In this document: one piece after another, positions 36,160-46,963 of the stretch | How positions within the stretch are numbered: the stretch's first letter is position 1 | How the letters are laid out: each line of letters begins with the position of its first letter | DNA from: Pseudomonas brassicacearum subsp. brassicacearum | Lineage (GTDB): Bacteria > Pseudomonadota > Gammaproteobacteria > Pseudomonadales > Pseudomonadaceae | Length of the DNA stretch: 64,000 nt | Reading direction: 5' to 3' | NCBI RefSeq assembly: GCF_008801605.1 | Contig: NZ_VZPJ01000004.1 | Span: forward strand, 1 to 64,000 | Translations under genes and position numbers: made by a program | Notes under the pieces: model-generated | Database searches by the model: none | Told to the model about the DNA's origin: nothing | The model's input: only the letters and a program-made list of their open reading frames with translations

Positions 36160-36831
36160 ATGAAGTTTTCGTCGATGATCGGCACTGTTTGCATTGCCTC
36201 GCTCGCCTTGGCGGGTTGCTCCAGCAAAGTCACCCAGCCGGATGAGTACTCCGGGTTCCTGGGGGATTACAGCCGGCTCAAGGAAGAGAAGTCGCCGTCG
36301 GGGGCCGAGGTGATGCGTTGGGTCGATCCGAAGATCGACCCGGGCAAGTACACCAGTCTCTATATCGAGCCGACACAGCTTTACCCCAAGCCGCAGCCGA
36401 CCGTGAAGATCCCCCAGGCCACGCTGTCCGGTATCACCGCTTATTACGATCAGGCCCTCAAGCGGGAAGCGGGAAAGTCCTTGCCCCTGGCGACAGCTCC
36501 TGGGCCGGGTGTATTGGTGATGCGGGCGGCCATCACGGCTGTCGGCAGCAAGACCGAAGGCTTGAAACCTTATGAGGTGATCCCGATTGCGCTGGTGGCG
36601 GCCGCTGTCAGCACGGCCAGCGGCATTCGCGACCAGGAAACCACCCTGGGCACCGAAGCGGTTTTTCTCGATGGTGGCAACAACGCGGTGGTCGCCCAGG
36701 TGGTGCGCAAAGGCACGGGCAAGCCGTTGTCCAACGAGTCCCAGGTGATGAAGCCCGATGACGTCAAAGGGGTCATCGATGGCTGGGCGTCGGATTTGCA
36801 TCAGTCGTTTCTGAAATTCAAGGCTAAATAA
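36160..36831 (+). CDS. DUF3313 family lipoprotein
   Basis: Predicted lipoprotein of 223 residues. The start at 36160 (MKFSSMIG) has an ACAGGAG site and gives a lipobox LALAGC near residue 20. The body matches DUF3313 (SGFLGDYSRLKE, VDPKIDPGKYTSLYIEP, TAVGSKTEGLKPYEVIP, GGNNAVVAQVVRKG). The role is unknown; probably an outer-membrane or periplasmic lipoprotein. Confidence 0.88.
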   Translation: MKFSSMIGTVCIASLALAGCSSKVTQPDEYSGFLGDYSRLKEEKSPSGAEVMRWVDPKIDPGKYTSLYIEPTQLYPKPQPTVKIPQATLSGITAYYDQALKREAGKSLPLATAPGPGVLVMRAAITAVGSKTEGLKPYEVIPIALVAAAVSTASGIRDQETTLGTEAVFLDGGNNAVVAQVVRKGTGKPLSNESQVMKPDDVKGVIDGWASDLHQSFLKFKAK

Positions 36832-36957
36832 CCACCGCCGTTACCTCACGCGCCGGCGTCCAAACCACGACTTTTTATGTCCAACCATAGGTCGCGCAAG
36901 CATTTCGTGGTTAACTCCGGCCTCACCATTTTCAAACCTGTCAGAAGGAATCCGTTC

Positions 36958-37458
36958 ATGGCTCAAGTCACCCTCAAAGGCAACCCGGTCCAAGTCAACG
37001 GCCAGTTGCCACAAGCCGGTTCCAAGGCGCCAGCCTTTTCCCTGGTTGCCGGCAATCTGTCGGACGTTTCCCTGAAGGACTTCGCCGGCAAGCGCAAAGT
37101 GCTGAACATTTTCCCAAGTGTCGACACGCCGACCTGCGCCACCTCCGTGCGCAAGTTCAATGCCCAGGCCAACGGCCTGACCAACACTGTGGTGCTGTGC
37201 GTCTCCGCCGACCTGCCGTTTGCCCAGGCGCGTTTCTGCGGTGCCGAAGGCCTGGAAAACGTCCAGAACCTGTCGACCCTGCGCGGTGCCGAGTTCATCC
37301 AGGACTACGGCGTGGCAATCGCTGATGGCCCGCTCAAAGGCCTGACCGCCCGTGCCGTGGTGGTGCTGGACGAAAACGACACCGTGCTGCACAGCGAGCT
37401 GGTCAAGGAAATCGGTGAAGAGCCAAACTACGACGCTGCGTTGGCCGTTCTGAAATAA
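36958..37458 (+). CDS. tpx: thiol peroxidase (2-Cys peroxiredoxin Tpx)
   Basis: Reduces H2O2 and organic peroxides using thioredoxin; 166 residues, the normal length. Peroxidatic Cys60 is in [14 protein letters not shown] and resolving Cys94 in ARFCGAEGL, the Tpx-specific spacing. The start at 36958 follows AGAAGGA. Monocistronic, with a strong terminator after it. Confidence 0.97.
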   Translation: MAQVTLKGNPVQVNGQLPQAGSKAPAFSLVAGNLSDVSLKDFAGKRKVLNIFPSVDTPTCATSVRKFNAQANGLTNTVVLCVSADLPFAQARFCGAEGLENVQNLSTLRGAEFIQDYGVAIADGPLKGLTARAVVVLDENDTVLHSELVKEIGEEPNYDAALAVLK

Positions 37459-37478
37459 GGTATTTATTACAATTGTTA

Positions 37479-37510
37479 ACGGCCTGGCCCTGTCCAGGCC
37501 GTTTTCTTTT
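37479..37510 (+). terminator. rho-independent terminator after tpx
   Basis: Stem ACGGCCTGG / CCAGGCCGT with a short CCCTGT loop, followed by TTTCTTTT. Confidence 0.9.
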
Positions 37511-37635
37511 GTGCTTCAAGGCGTTAGCCGACTATGTGCCAGGTAAGCCCAACGTAAATTGCCGGTAAAGGCGCTTTGCTAAACACCCGCCAGTGCTTAT
37601 CGTTCAGCCTCCCGTAAAAGAAGTCCACGCGCCCA

Positions 37636-38952
37636 ATGGTTGATCACTCCATGCAATCCTCTGTTTCCCGCAATTCCCGTCGCTGGTTGTTCGGCCTGTT
37701 CATCGTATTGGTGGTCGCGGCGCTGGCCTGGAAGTTCTGGCCCAGTGGCTCGGCGCAGAAGCCTGGGGCAGGGGATAAAGCCGCGGCGGGGCACATGGGG
37801 CGCTCGGGTGGCATGCGGCCAGGGTTCGGTGGGGCTACGGGGCCGATTCCGGTGCGGGTGGCGCCGGCGGTGACCGGGGATTTCCCGCTGTACTACAAGG
37901 CGCTGGGCACGGTCACGGCCCTCAATACCATCAACGTGCGCAGCCGCGTGGGTGGCGAACTGGTCAAGATCGCTTTCGAAGAAGGGCAGATGGTCAAGGC
38001 CGGGGACCTGCTGGCCGAGATCGACCCGCGTCCGTACCAGAACGCCTTGCTCCAGGCCGAAGGCACGCTGTTGCAGAACCAGGCCCAGTTGAAAAATGCC
38101 CAGGTAGACTTTGAGCGGTATCGCGGCCTGTACGCTGAAGACAGTATTGCCAAGCAGACCCTCGACACCGCCGCGGCGCTGGTGGGCCAGTACCAGGGCA
38201 CGGTCAAGACCAACCAGGCGGCGGTCAACGACGCCAAGCTCAACCTCGAATTCACCAAGATCCGCGCGCCCATCTCCGGGCGGGTCGGCTTGCGGCAACT
38301 GGATATCGGCAACCTGGTGGCGGCCAACGACACCACGGCCCTGGCAGTCATCACCCAGACCCAACCCATCAGCGTCGTGTTCACCTTGCCGGAAAACAAC
38401 CTCGACACGGTGCTCGCCCGTTATCGCAGCGGGGCGAAACTGCCAGTCGAAGCCTGGGACCGGGGCGATGTGAAGCTGCAGGCCAGCGGCGTGCTGCAAA
38501 GCCTGGACAACCAGATCGATGTCACCACCGGCACCTTGAAGTTCAAGGCCCGCTACGAGAACCGCGACCAGTCGCTGTTCCCCAACCAGTTCGTCAATGT
38601 CCGCCTGCTGGCCGACACCCTCAAAGGTGTGACCCTGGCACCGACGGCGGCCATTCAGTTCGGCACCAATGGCACCTTCGTCTATGCCCTGGATGGCGAC
38701 AAGAAGGTCACCATCAAAAAGCTGAAGATCGGCGCCAGCGACGGTGCGAACACCGTGGTCACCGAAGGCCTGGTCGCCGGTGACCGGGTGGTGCTCGAAG
38801 GCACCGATCGCTTGAAGGAAGGCAGTGAAGTGGAAGTGGTCAGCGACAGCCAGGAAGTGCCCACCACGCCGACCGAGCACCTGCAGGGCAAGTCCGCAGC
38901 GGTGCCCGCTGAGCCGGTTGCGGCCGACAAGGCGAAAAAGGGCGGCGCATGA
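37636..38952 (+). CDS. muxA: RND efflux periplasmic adaptor MuxA/MdtA
   Basis: Membrane-fusion protein of 438 residues linking RND pumps to the outer-membrane channel. One N-terminal anchor helix ([19 protein letters not shown]), a Gly/Met-rich linker, then the family pattern [40 protein letters not shown], a coiled-coil hairpin and [20 protein letters not shown]. An ATG at 37651 (MQSSVSRNS) is an alternative start. First gene of a four-gene operon; its last codons overlap the next gene. Confidence 0.93.
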   Translation: MVDHSMQSSVSRNSRRWLFGLFIVLVVAALAWKFWPSGSAQKPGAGDKAAAGHMGRSGGMRPGFGGATGPIPVRVAPAVTGDFPLYYKALGTVTALNTINVRSRVGGELVKIAFEEGQMVKAGDLLAEIDPRPYQNALLQAEGTLLQNQAQLKNAQVDFERYRGLYAEDSIAKQTLDTAAALVGQYQGTVKTNQAAVNDAKLNLEFTKIRAPISGRVGLRQLDIGNLVAANDTTALAVITQTQPISVVFTLPENNLDTVLARYRSGAKLPVEAWDRGDVKLQASGVLQSLDNQIDVTTGTLKFKARYENRDQSLFPNQFVNVRLLADTLKGVTLAPTAAIQFGTNGTFVYALDGDKKVTIKKLKIGASDGANTVVTEGLVAGDRVVLEGTDRLKEGSEVEVVSDSQEVPTTPTEHLQGKSAAVPAEPVAADKAKKGGA

Positions 38953-41900
38953 ATCTCTCGCGGCTGTTCATCCTTCGCCCGGTCGCCACCACCCTGAGCA
39001 TGCTGGCGATCATCCTGGCCGGCCTGATCGCCTATCGGCTGCTGCCGGTGTCGGCATTGCCCCAGGTCGATTACCCGACCATCCGTGTGATGACCTTGTA
39101 CCCGGGCGCCAGTCCCGATGTGATGACCAGCGCGGTGACCGCGCCCCTGGAGCGCCAGTTCGGACAGATGCCGGGCCTGACGCAAATGGCCTCCACCAGT
39201 TCCGGTGGTGCGTCGGTGATTACCCTGCGCTTCAACCTCGACATCAACATGGACGTCGCCGAGCAGCAGGTGCAGGCCGCGATCAATGCGGCCACCAACC
39301 TGCTGCCCAAGGACCTGCCGGCACCGCCGGTGTACAACAAGGTCAACCCGGCCGATACCCCGGTGCTGACCCTGGCTATCACCTCCAAGACCATGCTGCT
39401 GCCCAAGCTCAATGACTTGGTGGACACCCGCATGGCGCAGAAAATCGCCCAGATCAGCGGCGTCGGCATGGTCACCATCGCCGGTGGCCAGCGCCAGGCC
39501 GTGCGAATCAAGGTCAATCCCGAGGCCCTGGCGGCCAACGGCCTGAACCTGGCGGATGTGCGCACATTGATCGGCGCCTCCAACGTCAACCAGCCCAAGG
39601 GCAACTTCGACGGCCCGACCCGGGTCTCGATGCTCGACGCCAACGACCAGTTGACCTCGCCCAAGGATTACGCCGAACTGATCCTGGCCTACGCCAACGG
39701 TGCGCCGTTGCGGCTCAAGGACGTCGCGCAGATCGTCGATGGCGCCGAAAACGAACGCCTTGCCGCCTGGGCCAACGAAAACCAGGCCGTGCTGCTGAAC
39801 ATCCAGCGTCAGCCGGGGGCCAACGTCATCGAAGTGGTGGACCGGATCAAGGCCCTGCTGCCGAGCATCACCGACAACCTGCCGGCCGGCCTGGATGTCA
39901 CCGTGCTGACCGACCGCACCCAGACCATCCGCGCATCGGTCACCGACGTGCAGCATGAGTTGCTGATCGCCATCGTGCTGGTGGTCATGGTGACCTTCCT
40001 GTTCCTGCGTCGCGTCAGTGCCACGATCATTCCGTCGGTGGCTGTGCCGTTGTCGCTGATCGGCACCTTTGGCGTGATGTACCTGGCCGGTTTTTCCATC
40101 AACAACCTGACCCTGATGGCCCTGACGATTGCCACCGGTTTCGTGGTGGACGATGCCATCGTCATGCTGGAGAACATCGCTCGCTTCATCGAGGAGGGCG
40201 ACAGCCCGCTGCAGGCAGCACTCAAGGGCGCGAAGCAGATCGGCTTCACGCTGATATCCCTGACGCTGTCGCTGATCGCCGTGCTGATCCCGCTGCTGTT
40301 CATGGCCGATGTCGTGGGACGGCTGTTTCGCGAGTTCGCCATCACCCTGGCGGTGGCGATCCTGATTTCCCTGGTGGTGTCCCTGACCCTGACGCCGATG
40401 ATGTGCGCCCGCTTGCTCAAGCGTGAGCCCAAGGAAGCAGAGCAGGGCCGTTTCTACCGAGCCAGCGGCGCCTGGATCGACTGGTTGATCGCCGCCTACG
40501 GACGCAAGTTGCAATGGGTGCTCAAGCACCAACCGCTGACCCTGCTGGTGGCGGTGGGCACCCTGGTGTTGACGGTGGTGCTGTACCTGGCCGTGCCCAA
40601 GGGGTTCTTTCCGGTGCAGGACACCGGGGTGATCCAGGGCATTTCCGAGGCGCCACAATCGATCTCCTTTGCCGCCATGAGCGAGCGCCAGCAGCAATTG
40701 GCGAAAGTGATCCTGGCGGACCCGGCGGTGGAGAGCCTGTCGTCCTACATCGGCGTGGACGGCGACAACGCCACGCTCAACAGCGGGCGCCTGCTGATCA
40801 ACCTCAAGCCCCACAGCGAACGGGATGACAGCGCCACCGAGATCATTGCCCGCCTGCAGCCGCAACTGGATCGGCTGGTGGGCATTCGCCTGTTCATGCA
40901 GCCGGTGCAGGACCTGACCATCGAAGACCGGGTCAGCCGGACCCAATACCAGTTCAGCCTGTCGTCGCCGGACGCCGAATTGCTCAGCCTCTGGAGCGGG
41001 CGGCTGGTCGAAGCCCTGGCCCAACAGGCGGAGTTGACCGATGTGGCCAGCGACCTGCAGGACAAGGGTTTGCAGGTCTACCTGGTGATCGACCGCGACG
41101 CAGCCTCTCGCCTGGGCGTCTCGGTGTCGAACATCACCGATGCGCTCTATGACGCCTTCGGCCAGCGGCAGATTTCCACTATCTACACCCAGGCCAGCCA
41201 GTACCGCGTAGTGTTGCAGGCCCAGGCCGGGGAGCGGATCGGGCCGCAGGCGCTGGACCAGATTCACGTCAAGACCACCGACGGCGGGCAGGTGCGGCTG
41301 TCGAGCCTGGCCCGGGTCGAAGAACGCCAGGCGCAACTGGCGATTGCCCACATTGGCCAGTTCCCGGCGGTGATGATGTCGTTCAACCTGGCACCGGGCG
41401 TGGCCCTGGGGCATGCGGTGGACGTAATCGAAAAGGTCCAGCGGGACATCGGCATGCCGGTGGGCGTGCAGACCGAGTTCCAGGGCGCGGCCCAGGCATT
41501 CCAGGCCTCGCTGTCGAGTACCTTGCTGCTGATCCTGGCGGCGGTGGTGACCATGTACATCGTCCTGGGCGTGCTGTACGAAAGCTACATTCACCCGATC
41601 ACCATTCTTTCCACCTTGCCCTCGGCGGCCATCGGCGCCTTGCTGGCCTTGATTCTCAGCGGCAATGACCTGGGCATGATCGCGATCATCGGCATCATCC
41701 TGCTGATCGGCATCGTCAAGAAAAACGCGATCATGATGATCGACTTCGCCCTCGACGCCGAACGCAACCGGGGCGTCGACCCGCAGACGGCGATCTATCA
41801 GGCTGCATTACTGCGCTTCCGTCCGATCCTGATGACCACCCTGGCGGCCTTGTTCGGTGCAATACCGCTGATGTTCGCCACCGGTTCCGGCGCCGAACTG

Positions 41901-42044
41901 CGCCAGCCTCTGGGGTTGGTGATGGTCGGTGGGTTGTTGGTGAGCCAGGTGCTGACGTTGTTCACTACCCCGGTGATCTACCTGTATTTCGATCGACTGG
42001 GGCGCCGGTTTGCCAGGCCCGATGGGAAAGAGGTGCAGGTATGA
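38949..42044 (+). CDS. muxB: RND efflux permease MuxB/MdtB
   Basis: Proton-driven drug exporter of 1031 residues, full length, with 12 membrane helices and two large periplasmic loops. Features: [20 protein letters not shown] at the start, the proton-relay Asp pair in [21 protein letters not shown], and [19 protein letters not shown] late. The pair of unlike RND genes with one adaptor is diagnostic of the MdtABC and MuxABC systems, in which both pumps form a heterotrimer. Confidence 0.95.
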   Translation: MNLSRLFILRPVATTLSMLAIILAGLIAYRLLPVSALPQVDYPTIRVMTLYPGASPDVMTSAVTAPLERQFGQMPGLTQMASTSSGGASVITLRFNLDINMDVAEQQVQAAINAATNLLPKDLPAPPVYNKVNPADTPVLTLAITSKTMLLPKLNDLVDTRMAQKIAQISGVGMVTIAGGQRQAVRIKVNPEALAANGLNLADVRTLIGASNVNQPKGNFDGPTRVSMLDANDQLTSPKDYAELILAYANGAPLRLKDVAQIVDGAENERLAAWANENQAVLLNIQRQPGANVIEVVDRIKALLPSITDNLPAGLDVTVLTDRTQTIRASVTDVQHELLIAIVLVVMVTFLFLRRVSATIIPSVAVPLSLIGTFGVMYLAGFSINNLTLMALTIATGFVVDDAIVMLENIARFIEEGDSPLQAALKGAKQIGFTLISLTLSLIAVLIPLLFMADVVGRLFREFAITLAVAILISLVVSLTLTPMMCARLLKREPKEAEQGRFYRASGAWIDWLIAAYGRKLQWVLKHQPLTLLVAVGTLVLTVVLYLAVPKGFFPVQDTGVIQGISEAPQSISFAAMSERQQQLAKVILADPAVESLSSYIGVDGDNATLNSGRLLINLKPHSERDDSATEIIARLQPQLDRLVGIRLFMQPVQDLTIEDRVSRTQYQFSLSSPDAELLSLWSGRLVEALAQQAELTDVASDLQDKGLQVYLVIDRDAASRLGVSVSNITDALYDAFGQRQISTIYTQASQYRVVLQAQAGERIGPQALDQIHVKTTDGGQVRLSSLARVEERQAQLAIAHIGQFPAVMMSFNLAPGVALGHAVDVIEKVQRDIGMPVGVQTEFQGAAQAFQASLSSTLLLILAAVVTMYIVLGVLYESYIHPITILSTLPSAAIGALLALILSGNDLGMIAIIGIILLIGIVKKNAIMMIDFALDAERNRGVDPQTAIYQAALLRFRPILMTTLAALFGAIPLMFATGSGAELRQPLGLVMVGGLLVSQVLTLFTTPVIYLYFDRLGRRFARPDGKEVQV

Positions 42045-42071
42045 CTGCGACGCCCGAAATCCTGGGGCATT

Positions 42072-42122
42072 TGTGGCGAGGGAGCTTGCTCCCACATAGC
42101 GGGAGCAAGCTCCCTCGCCACA
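42072..42122. repeat. variant REP hairpin between muxB and muxC
   Basis: TGTGGCGAGGGAGCTTGCTCCC and its exact mirror are separated by only about seven bases. It is a GAGG variant of the usual REP core and sits inside the operon in the 112-base gap between muxB and muxC. Confidence 0.88.
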
Positions 42123-42156
42123 ACAGCCTGCTCATTGAAGCCTGGAGCGGCTGCTG

Positions 42157-45100
42157 ATGAACCTGTCCGGTCCATTCATCAAGCGTCCGGTCGCGACCAT
42201 GCTCCTGAGCTTCGCCATCATGCTGCTCGGTGGTGTGAGCTTCGGCCTGCTGCCGGTTTCGCCGCTGCCGCAAATGGATTTCCCGGTGATCGTGGTCCAG
42301 GCCAACCTGCCAGGGGCCAGCCCCGAGGTGATGGCTTCAACGGTGGCTACGCCCCTGGAGCGTTCCTTCGGCGCTATCGCCGGGGTCAACACCATGAGCA
42401 GCCGTTCCAGCCAGGGTTCTACCCGCGTCATCCTGCAATTCGACCTGGACCGTGACATCAACGGTGCCGCCCGGGAAGTGCAGGCGGCCATCAATGCGTC
42501 GCGCAACCTGTTGCCCAGCGGCATGCGCAGCATGCCGACCTATAAGAAGGTCAACCCGTCCCAGGCGCCGATCATGGTGCTGTCGCTGACCTCGGATGTG
42601 TTGAAAAAGGGCCAGCTCTACGACCTGGCCTCGACCATCCTGTCCCAGAGCCTGTCCCAGGTCTCGGGCGTCGGCGAGGTACAGATCGGCGGCAGCTCGT
42701 TGCCGGCGGTGCGCATCGAACTGGAGCCGCATCTGCTCAACCAGTACGGCGTGGCCCTCGATGACGTGCGCACCGCTGTTGCCGATAGCAACGTGCGCCG
42801 GCCCAAGGGGTCGGTGGAGGACGATCAGCGCATGTGGCAGGTCCAGGCCAACGATCAACTGGAGAAGGCCAAGGACTACGAAACGCTGATCATCCGTTAC
42901 CAGGATGGCTCGGTACTGCGGCTCAAGGACGTGGCGAAAGTCACCGACAGCGTCGAGGATCGCTACAACAGCGGTTTCTTCAACAACGATGCCGCCGTGT
43001 TGCTGGTGATCAACCGCCAGGCCGGGGCCAACATCATCGAGACGGTCAACGAGATCAAGGCGCAACTGCCGGCGTTGCAGGCCGTGCTGCCGGCCAGCGT
43101 CAAGCTGAACCTGGCCATGGACCGCTCGCCGGTGATCAAGGCCACTCTGCATGAAGCGGAAATGACCTTGCTGATCGCCGTGGCCCTGGTGGTGCTGGTG
43201 GTGTTCCTGTTCCTCGGCAACTTCCGCGCCTCGCTGATCCCGACCCTGGCGGTGCCGGTGTCGCTGGTGGGCACGTTCGCGGTGATGTACCTGTACGGTT
43301 TCTCCCTGAACAACCTGTCGTTGATGGCGTTGATCCTGGCGACCGGGTTGGTGGTGGACGATGCCATCGTGGTGCTGGAGAACATCTCCCGGCATATCGA
43401 CGAAGGCGTGCCGCCGATGAAGGCCGCGTACCGGGGAGCCGAGGAGGTGGGTTTCACCTTGCTGTCGATGAACGTCTCGCTGGTGGCGGTGTTCCTGTCG
43501 ATCCTGTTCATGGGCGGCATCATCGAGAGCCTGTTTCGCGAATTTTCCATCACGCTGGCGGCGTCCATCGTCGTTTCGCTGGTGGTCTCGCTGACCCTCA
43601 CGCCGATGCTCTGCGCCCGTTGGCTCAAGCCTCACGTGCCAGGGCAGGAAAACCGCTTGCAGCGCTGGAGCCAGCGGCTCAATGAGCGCATGGTCCGTGG
43701 TTACGCCATCAGCCTGGACTGGGTGCTGCACCATCGGCGCCTGACCTTGTTGAGCCTGCTGGTGACCATCGGCGTGAACGTCGCGTTGTACGTGGTGGTG
43801 CCGAAAACCTTCATGCCGCAGCAGGACACCGGCCAGTTGATCGGTTTCGTGCGTGGCGACGACGGGCTGTCGTTCAACGTGATGCAGCCGAAGATGGAGA
43901 TCTTCCGCCGCGCCGTGCTCAAGGACGAGGCGGTGCAAAGCGTCGCCGGTTTCATCGGTGGTAACAACGGCACCAACAACGCCTTCATGCTGGTGCGCCT
44001 CAAGCCGATCAAGGAGCGTAATATTTCTGCACAAAAGGTCATCGAGCGCCTTCGTAAAGAAATGCCCAAGGTTCCCGGCGCTCAGTTGATGTTGATGGCC
44101 GACCAGGACCTGCAGTTCGGTGGTGGTCGCGAGCAGACCACCTCGCAGTATTCCTACATCCTGCAAAGCGCCGACCTGGCGTCGCTGCGCGCGTGGTATC
44201 CCAAGGTCGTGGCGGCCTTCCGGGCCTTGCCGGAACTCACCGCCATCGATGCCCGTGACGGTGGTGGGGCGCAGCAGGTGACGCTGGTGGTGGACCGCGA
44301 CCAGGCCAAGCGCCTGGGCATCGACATGGACATGGTCACCGCGGTGCTCAACAACGCCTACAGCCAGCGGCAGATCTCGACCATCTACGACAGCCTCAAC
44401 CAGTATCAGGTGGTGATGGAGGTCAATCCCAAGTACGCCCAGGACCCGAGCACCCTCGAGCAGGTTCAGGTGATCACCGCCGATGGCGCGCGCGTACCGC
44501 TGTCGGCCATTGCCCACTACGAGAATAGCCTGGAGGACGACCGGGTCAGCCATGAAGGCCAGTTCGCGTCCGAGGGCATTTCCTTCGACATGGCCGAAGG
44601 TGTCACGGTGGCGCAGGGCACCGCGGCCATCGAGCGGGCACTTGCCAAGCTTGGATTGCCCGAGGATGTCATTGCGAAAATGGCCGGCACCGCCGATGCG
44701 TTCGCCGCCACCCAGAAGAGCCAGCCGTTCATGATCCTCGGGGCGTTGCTGGCGGTGTACCTGGTGTTGGGTGTGCTCTATGAAAGCTACATCCATCCGC
44801 TGACCATCCTGTCTACGTTGCCATCGGCCGGGGTCGGCGCATTGCTGTCGATCTACGCGCTGGGTGGCGAGTTCAGCCTGATCTCACTGTTGGGGCTGTT
44901 CCTGCTGATCGGCGTGGTGAAGAAAAACGCCATCCTGATGATCGATCTGGCGCTGCAACTGGAACGTGCCGGGCAGACGCCGCTGGAGTCGATCCGCAGC
45001 GCTTGCCTGCTGCGGTTGCGGCCAATCCTGATGACCACGCTGGCGGCGATCCTTGGCGCCTTGCCGTTGCTGCTCGGTGCTGCCGAGGGCTCGGAAATGC

Positions 45101-45261
45101 GCCGGCCATTGGGCCTGACCATCATCGGTGGGTTGGTGTTCAGCCAGGTACTGACGCTCTACACCACCCCGGTGGTTTACCTATATCTCGACAAACTGCG
45201 CCATCGCTTCAATCGCTGGCGCGGCGTGCGCACTGATGCAGCCCTGGAAACTCCGCTATGA
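42157..45261 (+). CDS. muxC: RND efflux permease MuxC/MdtC
   Basis: Second RND permease of 1034 residues, paralogous to the preceding gene. It starts FIKRPVATMLLSFAIMLLGG, has the Asp pair in GLVVDDAIVVLENISRHIDEG, and late KKNAILMIDLALQLERAGQ. It should pair with MuxB in a mixed trimer. It overlaps the outer-membrane gene by four bases. Confidence 0.95.
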   Translation: MNLSGPFIKRPVATMLLSFAIMLLGGVSFGLLPVSPLPQMDFPVIVVQANLPGASPEVMASTVATPLERSFGAIAGVNTMSSRSSQGSTRVILQFDLDRDINGAAREVQAAINASRNLLPSGMRSMPTYKKVNPSQAPIMVLSLTSDVLKKGQLYDLASTILSQSLSQVSGVGEVQIGGSSLPAVRIELEPHLLNQYGVALDDVRTAVADSNVRRPKGSVEDDQRMWQVQANDQLEKAKDYETLIIRYQDGSVLRLKDVAKVTDSVEDRYNSGFFNNDAAVLLVINRQAGANIIETVNEIKAQLPALQAVLPASVKLNLAMDRSPVIKATLHEAEMTLLIAVALVVLVVFLFLGNFRASLIPTLAVPVSLVGTFAVMYLYGFSLNNLSLMALILATGLVVDDAIVVLENISRHIDEGVPPMKAAYRGAEEVGFTLLSMNVSLVAVFLSILFMGGIIESLFREFSITLAASIVVSLVVSLTLTPMLCARWLKPHVPGQENRLQRWSQRLNERMVRGYAISLDWVLHHRRLTLLSLLVTIGVNVALYVVVPKTFMPQQDTGQLIGFVRGDDGLSFNVMQPKMEIFRRAVLKDEAVQSVAGFIGGNNGTNNAFMLVRLKPIKERNISAQKVIERLRKEMPKVPGAQLMLMADQDLQFGGGREQTTSQYSYILQSADLASLRAWYPKVVAAFRALPELTAIDARDGGGAQQVTLVVDRDQAKRLGIDMDMVTAVLNNAYSQRQISTIYDSLNQYQVVMEVNPKYAQDPSTLEQVQVITADGARVPLSAIAHYENSLEDDRVSHEGQFASEGISFDMAEGVTVAQGTAAIERALAKLGLPEDVIAKMAGTADAFAATQKSQPFMILGALLAVYLVLGVLYESYIHPLTILSTLPSAGVGALLSIYALGGEFSLISLLGLFLLIGVVKKNAILMIDLALQLERAGQTPLESIRSACLLRLRPILMTTLAAILGALPLLLGAAEGSEMRRPLGLTIIGGLVFSQVLTLYTTPVVYLYLDKLRHRFNRWRGVRTDAALETPL

Positions 45262-46748
45262 CCGATCGTTCGCCTTTCAATCTTGTCGCAACACTGGCGA
45301 CTGCCCGTGGCTCGCGGGTGCTGAGCCTGGTGCTGTGCGTGGCGATGCTCAGTGCCTGCGCCGTCGGCCCGGATTATCAACGTCCCCAGGCTGCCGCCCC
45401 GGTGCAATACAAGGAGGCCCAGGGCTGGCGCCAGGCCAATCCCAGCGATGCGATGGCCAGGGGCGCCTGGTGGGAGCTGTACGGCGATGCGCAACTCAAT
45501 GGCCTGGTGAACCAGCTCAATGCGTCCAACCAGACCGTGGCCCAGGCCGACGCCCAGTACCGGCAGGCCCGGGCACTGGTGCGCAATGCCCGTGGCGCAT
45601 TTTTCCCTACCGTGGACCTGACCGTTGGCAAGACCCGCTCCAGCCAGGGCACCGGTAGCAGCAGTTCGAGCCTGAGCAGTTCGTCCAGCGGCATTCGCGA
45701 TACCTATAACGCCCAGGCCGGCGTCAGTTGGGAGGCGGACGTGTGGGGCAAGTTGCGCCGCACCCTGGAAGCCGACGAGGCGAGCGCGCAAGCCAGTTTT
45801 GCCGACCTGGCGGCGATGCGTCTGAGCCAGCAATCGGAACTGGTGCAGAATTACTTGCAGTTGCGGGTGATCGATGAACAGAAACGCTTGTTGCAGACCA
45901 CCGTCGACAACTATCAGCGCTCCCTGAAAATGACCGAAAACCAGTACCGCGCCGGGGTGTCCGGCAAGGACGCGGTGGCCCAGGCGCAAACCCAGCTCAA
46001 GACCACCCAGGGCGACCTGATCGACCTGATCTGGCAACGGGCCCAGTTTGAAAACGCCATCGCCGTGCTGATCGGCCTGCCGCCCGCCGAATTCAACCTG
46101 GCCGAGACCCAGGACATCCCGTCATTGCCGCAAATTCCGGTGGCGCTGCCTTCGCAGTTACTCGAGCGCCGGCCGGATATCGCCTCGGCAGAACGCTCGG
46201 TGATGGCCGCCAACGCCAACATCGGGGTCGCCAAGGCCGCGTATTACCCGGACCTGACCCTGAGCCTCAGTGGCGGCTACAGCAGCAGCACCTACGACAA
46301 CTGGGTGAGCGTGCCGAACCGCTTCTGGTCGGTAGGGCCACAACTGGCGATGACGCTGTTCGATGGCGGCCAGCGTTCGGCAGAGGTCGACCGTACCGTC
46401 GCGGCGTATGACCAGACCGTCGCCACCTATCGCCAGACCGTGCTCGACGGCTTGCGCGAGGTGGAAAACTATATGATCCAGCTCAAGGTGCTGGAAGACG
46501 AAGCCCGCGTGCGCCAGGAGGCTCTGGACGCCGCCCGGGAATCCCTGCGCCTGACGCAGAACCAGTACAAGGCCGGGTTGATTGCCTACCTCGATGTGGT
46601 GACCGTCCAGGCCACGGCCTTGAGCAATGAACGCAGTGTGCTGAGCTTGCAGCAGAGCCGCCTGATCGCCAGCGTGCAATTGATTGCCGCATTGGGCGGG
46701 GGGTGGGACGGGCAGCTGCAGGCTAGCGAACAGGCTGCCGAGAACTGA
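45258..46748 (+). CDS. opmB: outer-membrane efflux channel OpmB (NodT/OprM family)
   Basis: TolC-like lipoprotein channel of 496 residues. A long signal sequence leads to the lipobox MLSAC near residue 34, then AVGPDYQRP, the usual OprM-family start. Two OEP repeats follow (SNQTVAQADAQYRQARALVR and RPDIASAERSVMAANANIGVAKAAYYPDL). A Ser-rich insertion sits near residues 125-145. It completes a MuxABC-OpmB type efflux system; in P. aeruginosa this system exports novobiocin, monobactams and macrolides. Confidence 0.94.
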   Translation: MTDRSPFNLVATLATARGSRVLSLVLCVAMLSACAVGPDYQRPQAAAPVQYKEAQGWRQANPSDAMARGAWWELYGDAQLNGLVNQLNASNQTVAQADAQYRQARALVRNARGAFFPTVDLTVGKTRSSQGTGSSSSSLSSSSSGIRDTYNAQAGVSWEADVWGKLRRTLEADEASAQASFADLAAMRLSQQSELVQNYLQLRVIDEQKRLLQTTVDNYQRSLKMTENQYRAGVSGKDAVAQAQTQLKTTQGDLIDLIWQRAQFENAIAVLIGLPPAEFNLAETQDIPSLPQIPVALPSQLLERRPDIASAERSVMAANANIGVAKAAYYPDLTLSLSGGYSSSTYDNWVSVPNRFWSVGPQLAMTLFDGGQRSAEVDRTVAAYDQTVATYRQTVLDGLREVENYMIQLKVLEDEARVRQEALDAARESLRLTQNQYKAGLIAYLDVVTVQATALSNERSVLSLQQSRLIASVQLIAALGGGWDGQLQASEQAAEN

Positions 46749-46764
46749 TACCCAACACTGTCCC

Positions 46765-46854
46765 TGTGGGAGCGAGCTTGCTCGCGAAAGCGGTGTTTCG
46801 GCTTGCAGAAATGTTGACTGAACTACCGCCATCGCGAGCAAGCTCGCTCCCACA
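46765..46854. repeat. REP inverted pair
   Basis: Facing REP copies after the efflux operon. Confidence 0.85.
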
Positions 46855-46963
46855 ACGACTTGCGGTGAGGTCAGTCCCGCTTTTGGCCGATGCACTGTCT
46901 ACGTCCTGTCGCGATGGCTTGTTATAGTTCAAGCCTCTTTTCAGCCGGTAAAGGATCACTGCC

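Noticed and set aside
38682..41594. 970-codon open frame antisense to muxB
   Set aside because: Fully inside a conserved RND pump gene; His/Gln-rich composition typical of antisense frames in high-GC genes.
42337..44796. 819-codon open frame antisense to muxC
   Set aside because: Same reason as the muxB antisense frame.
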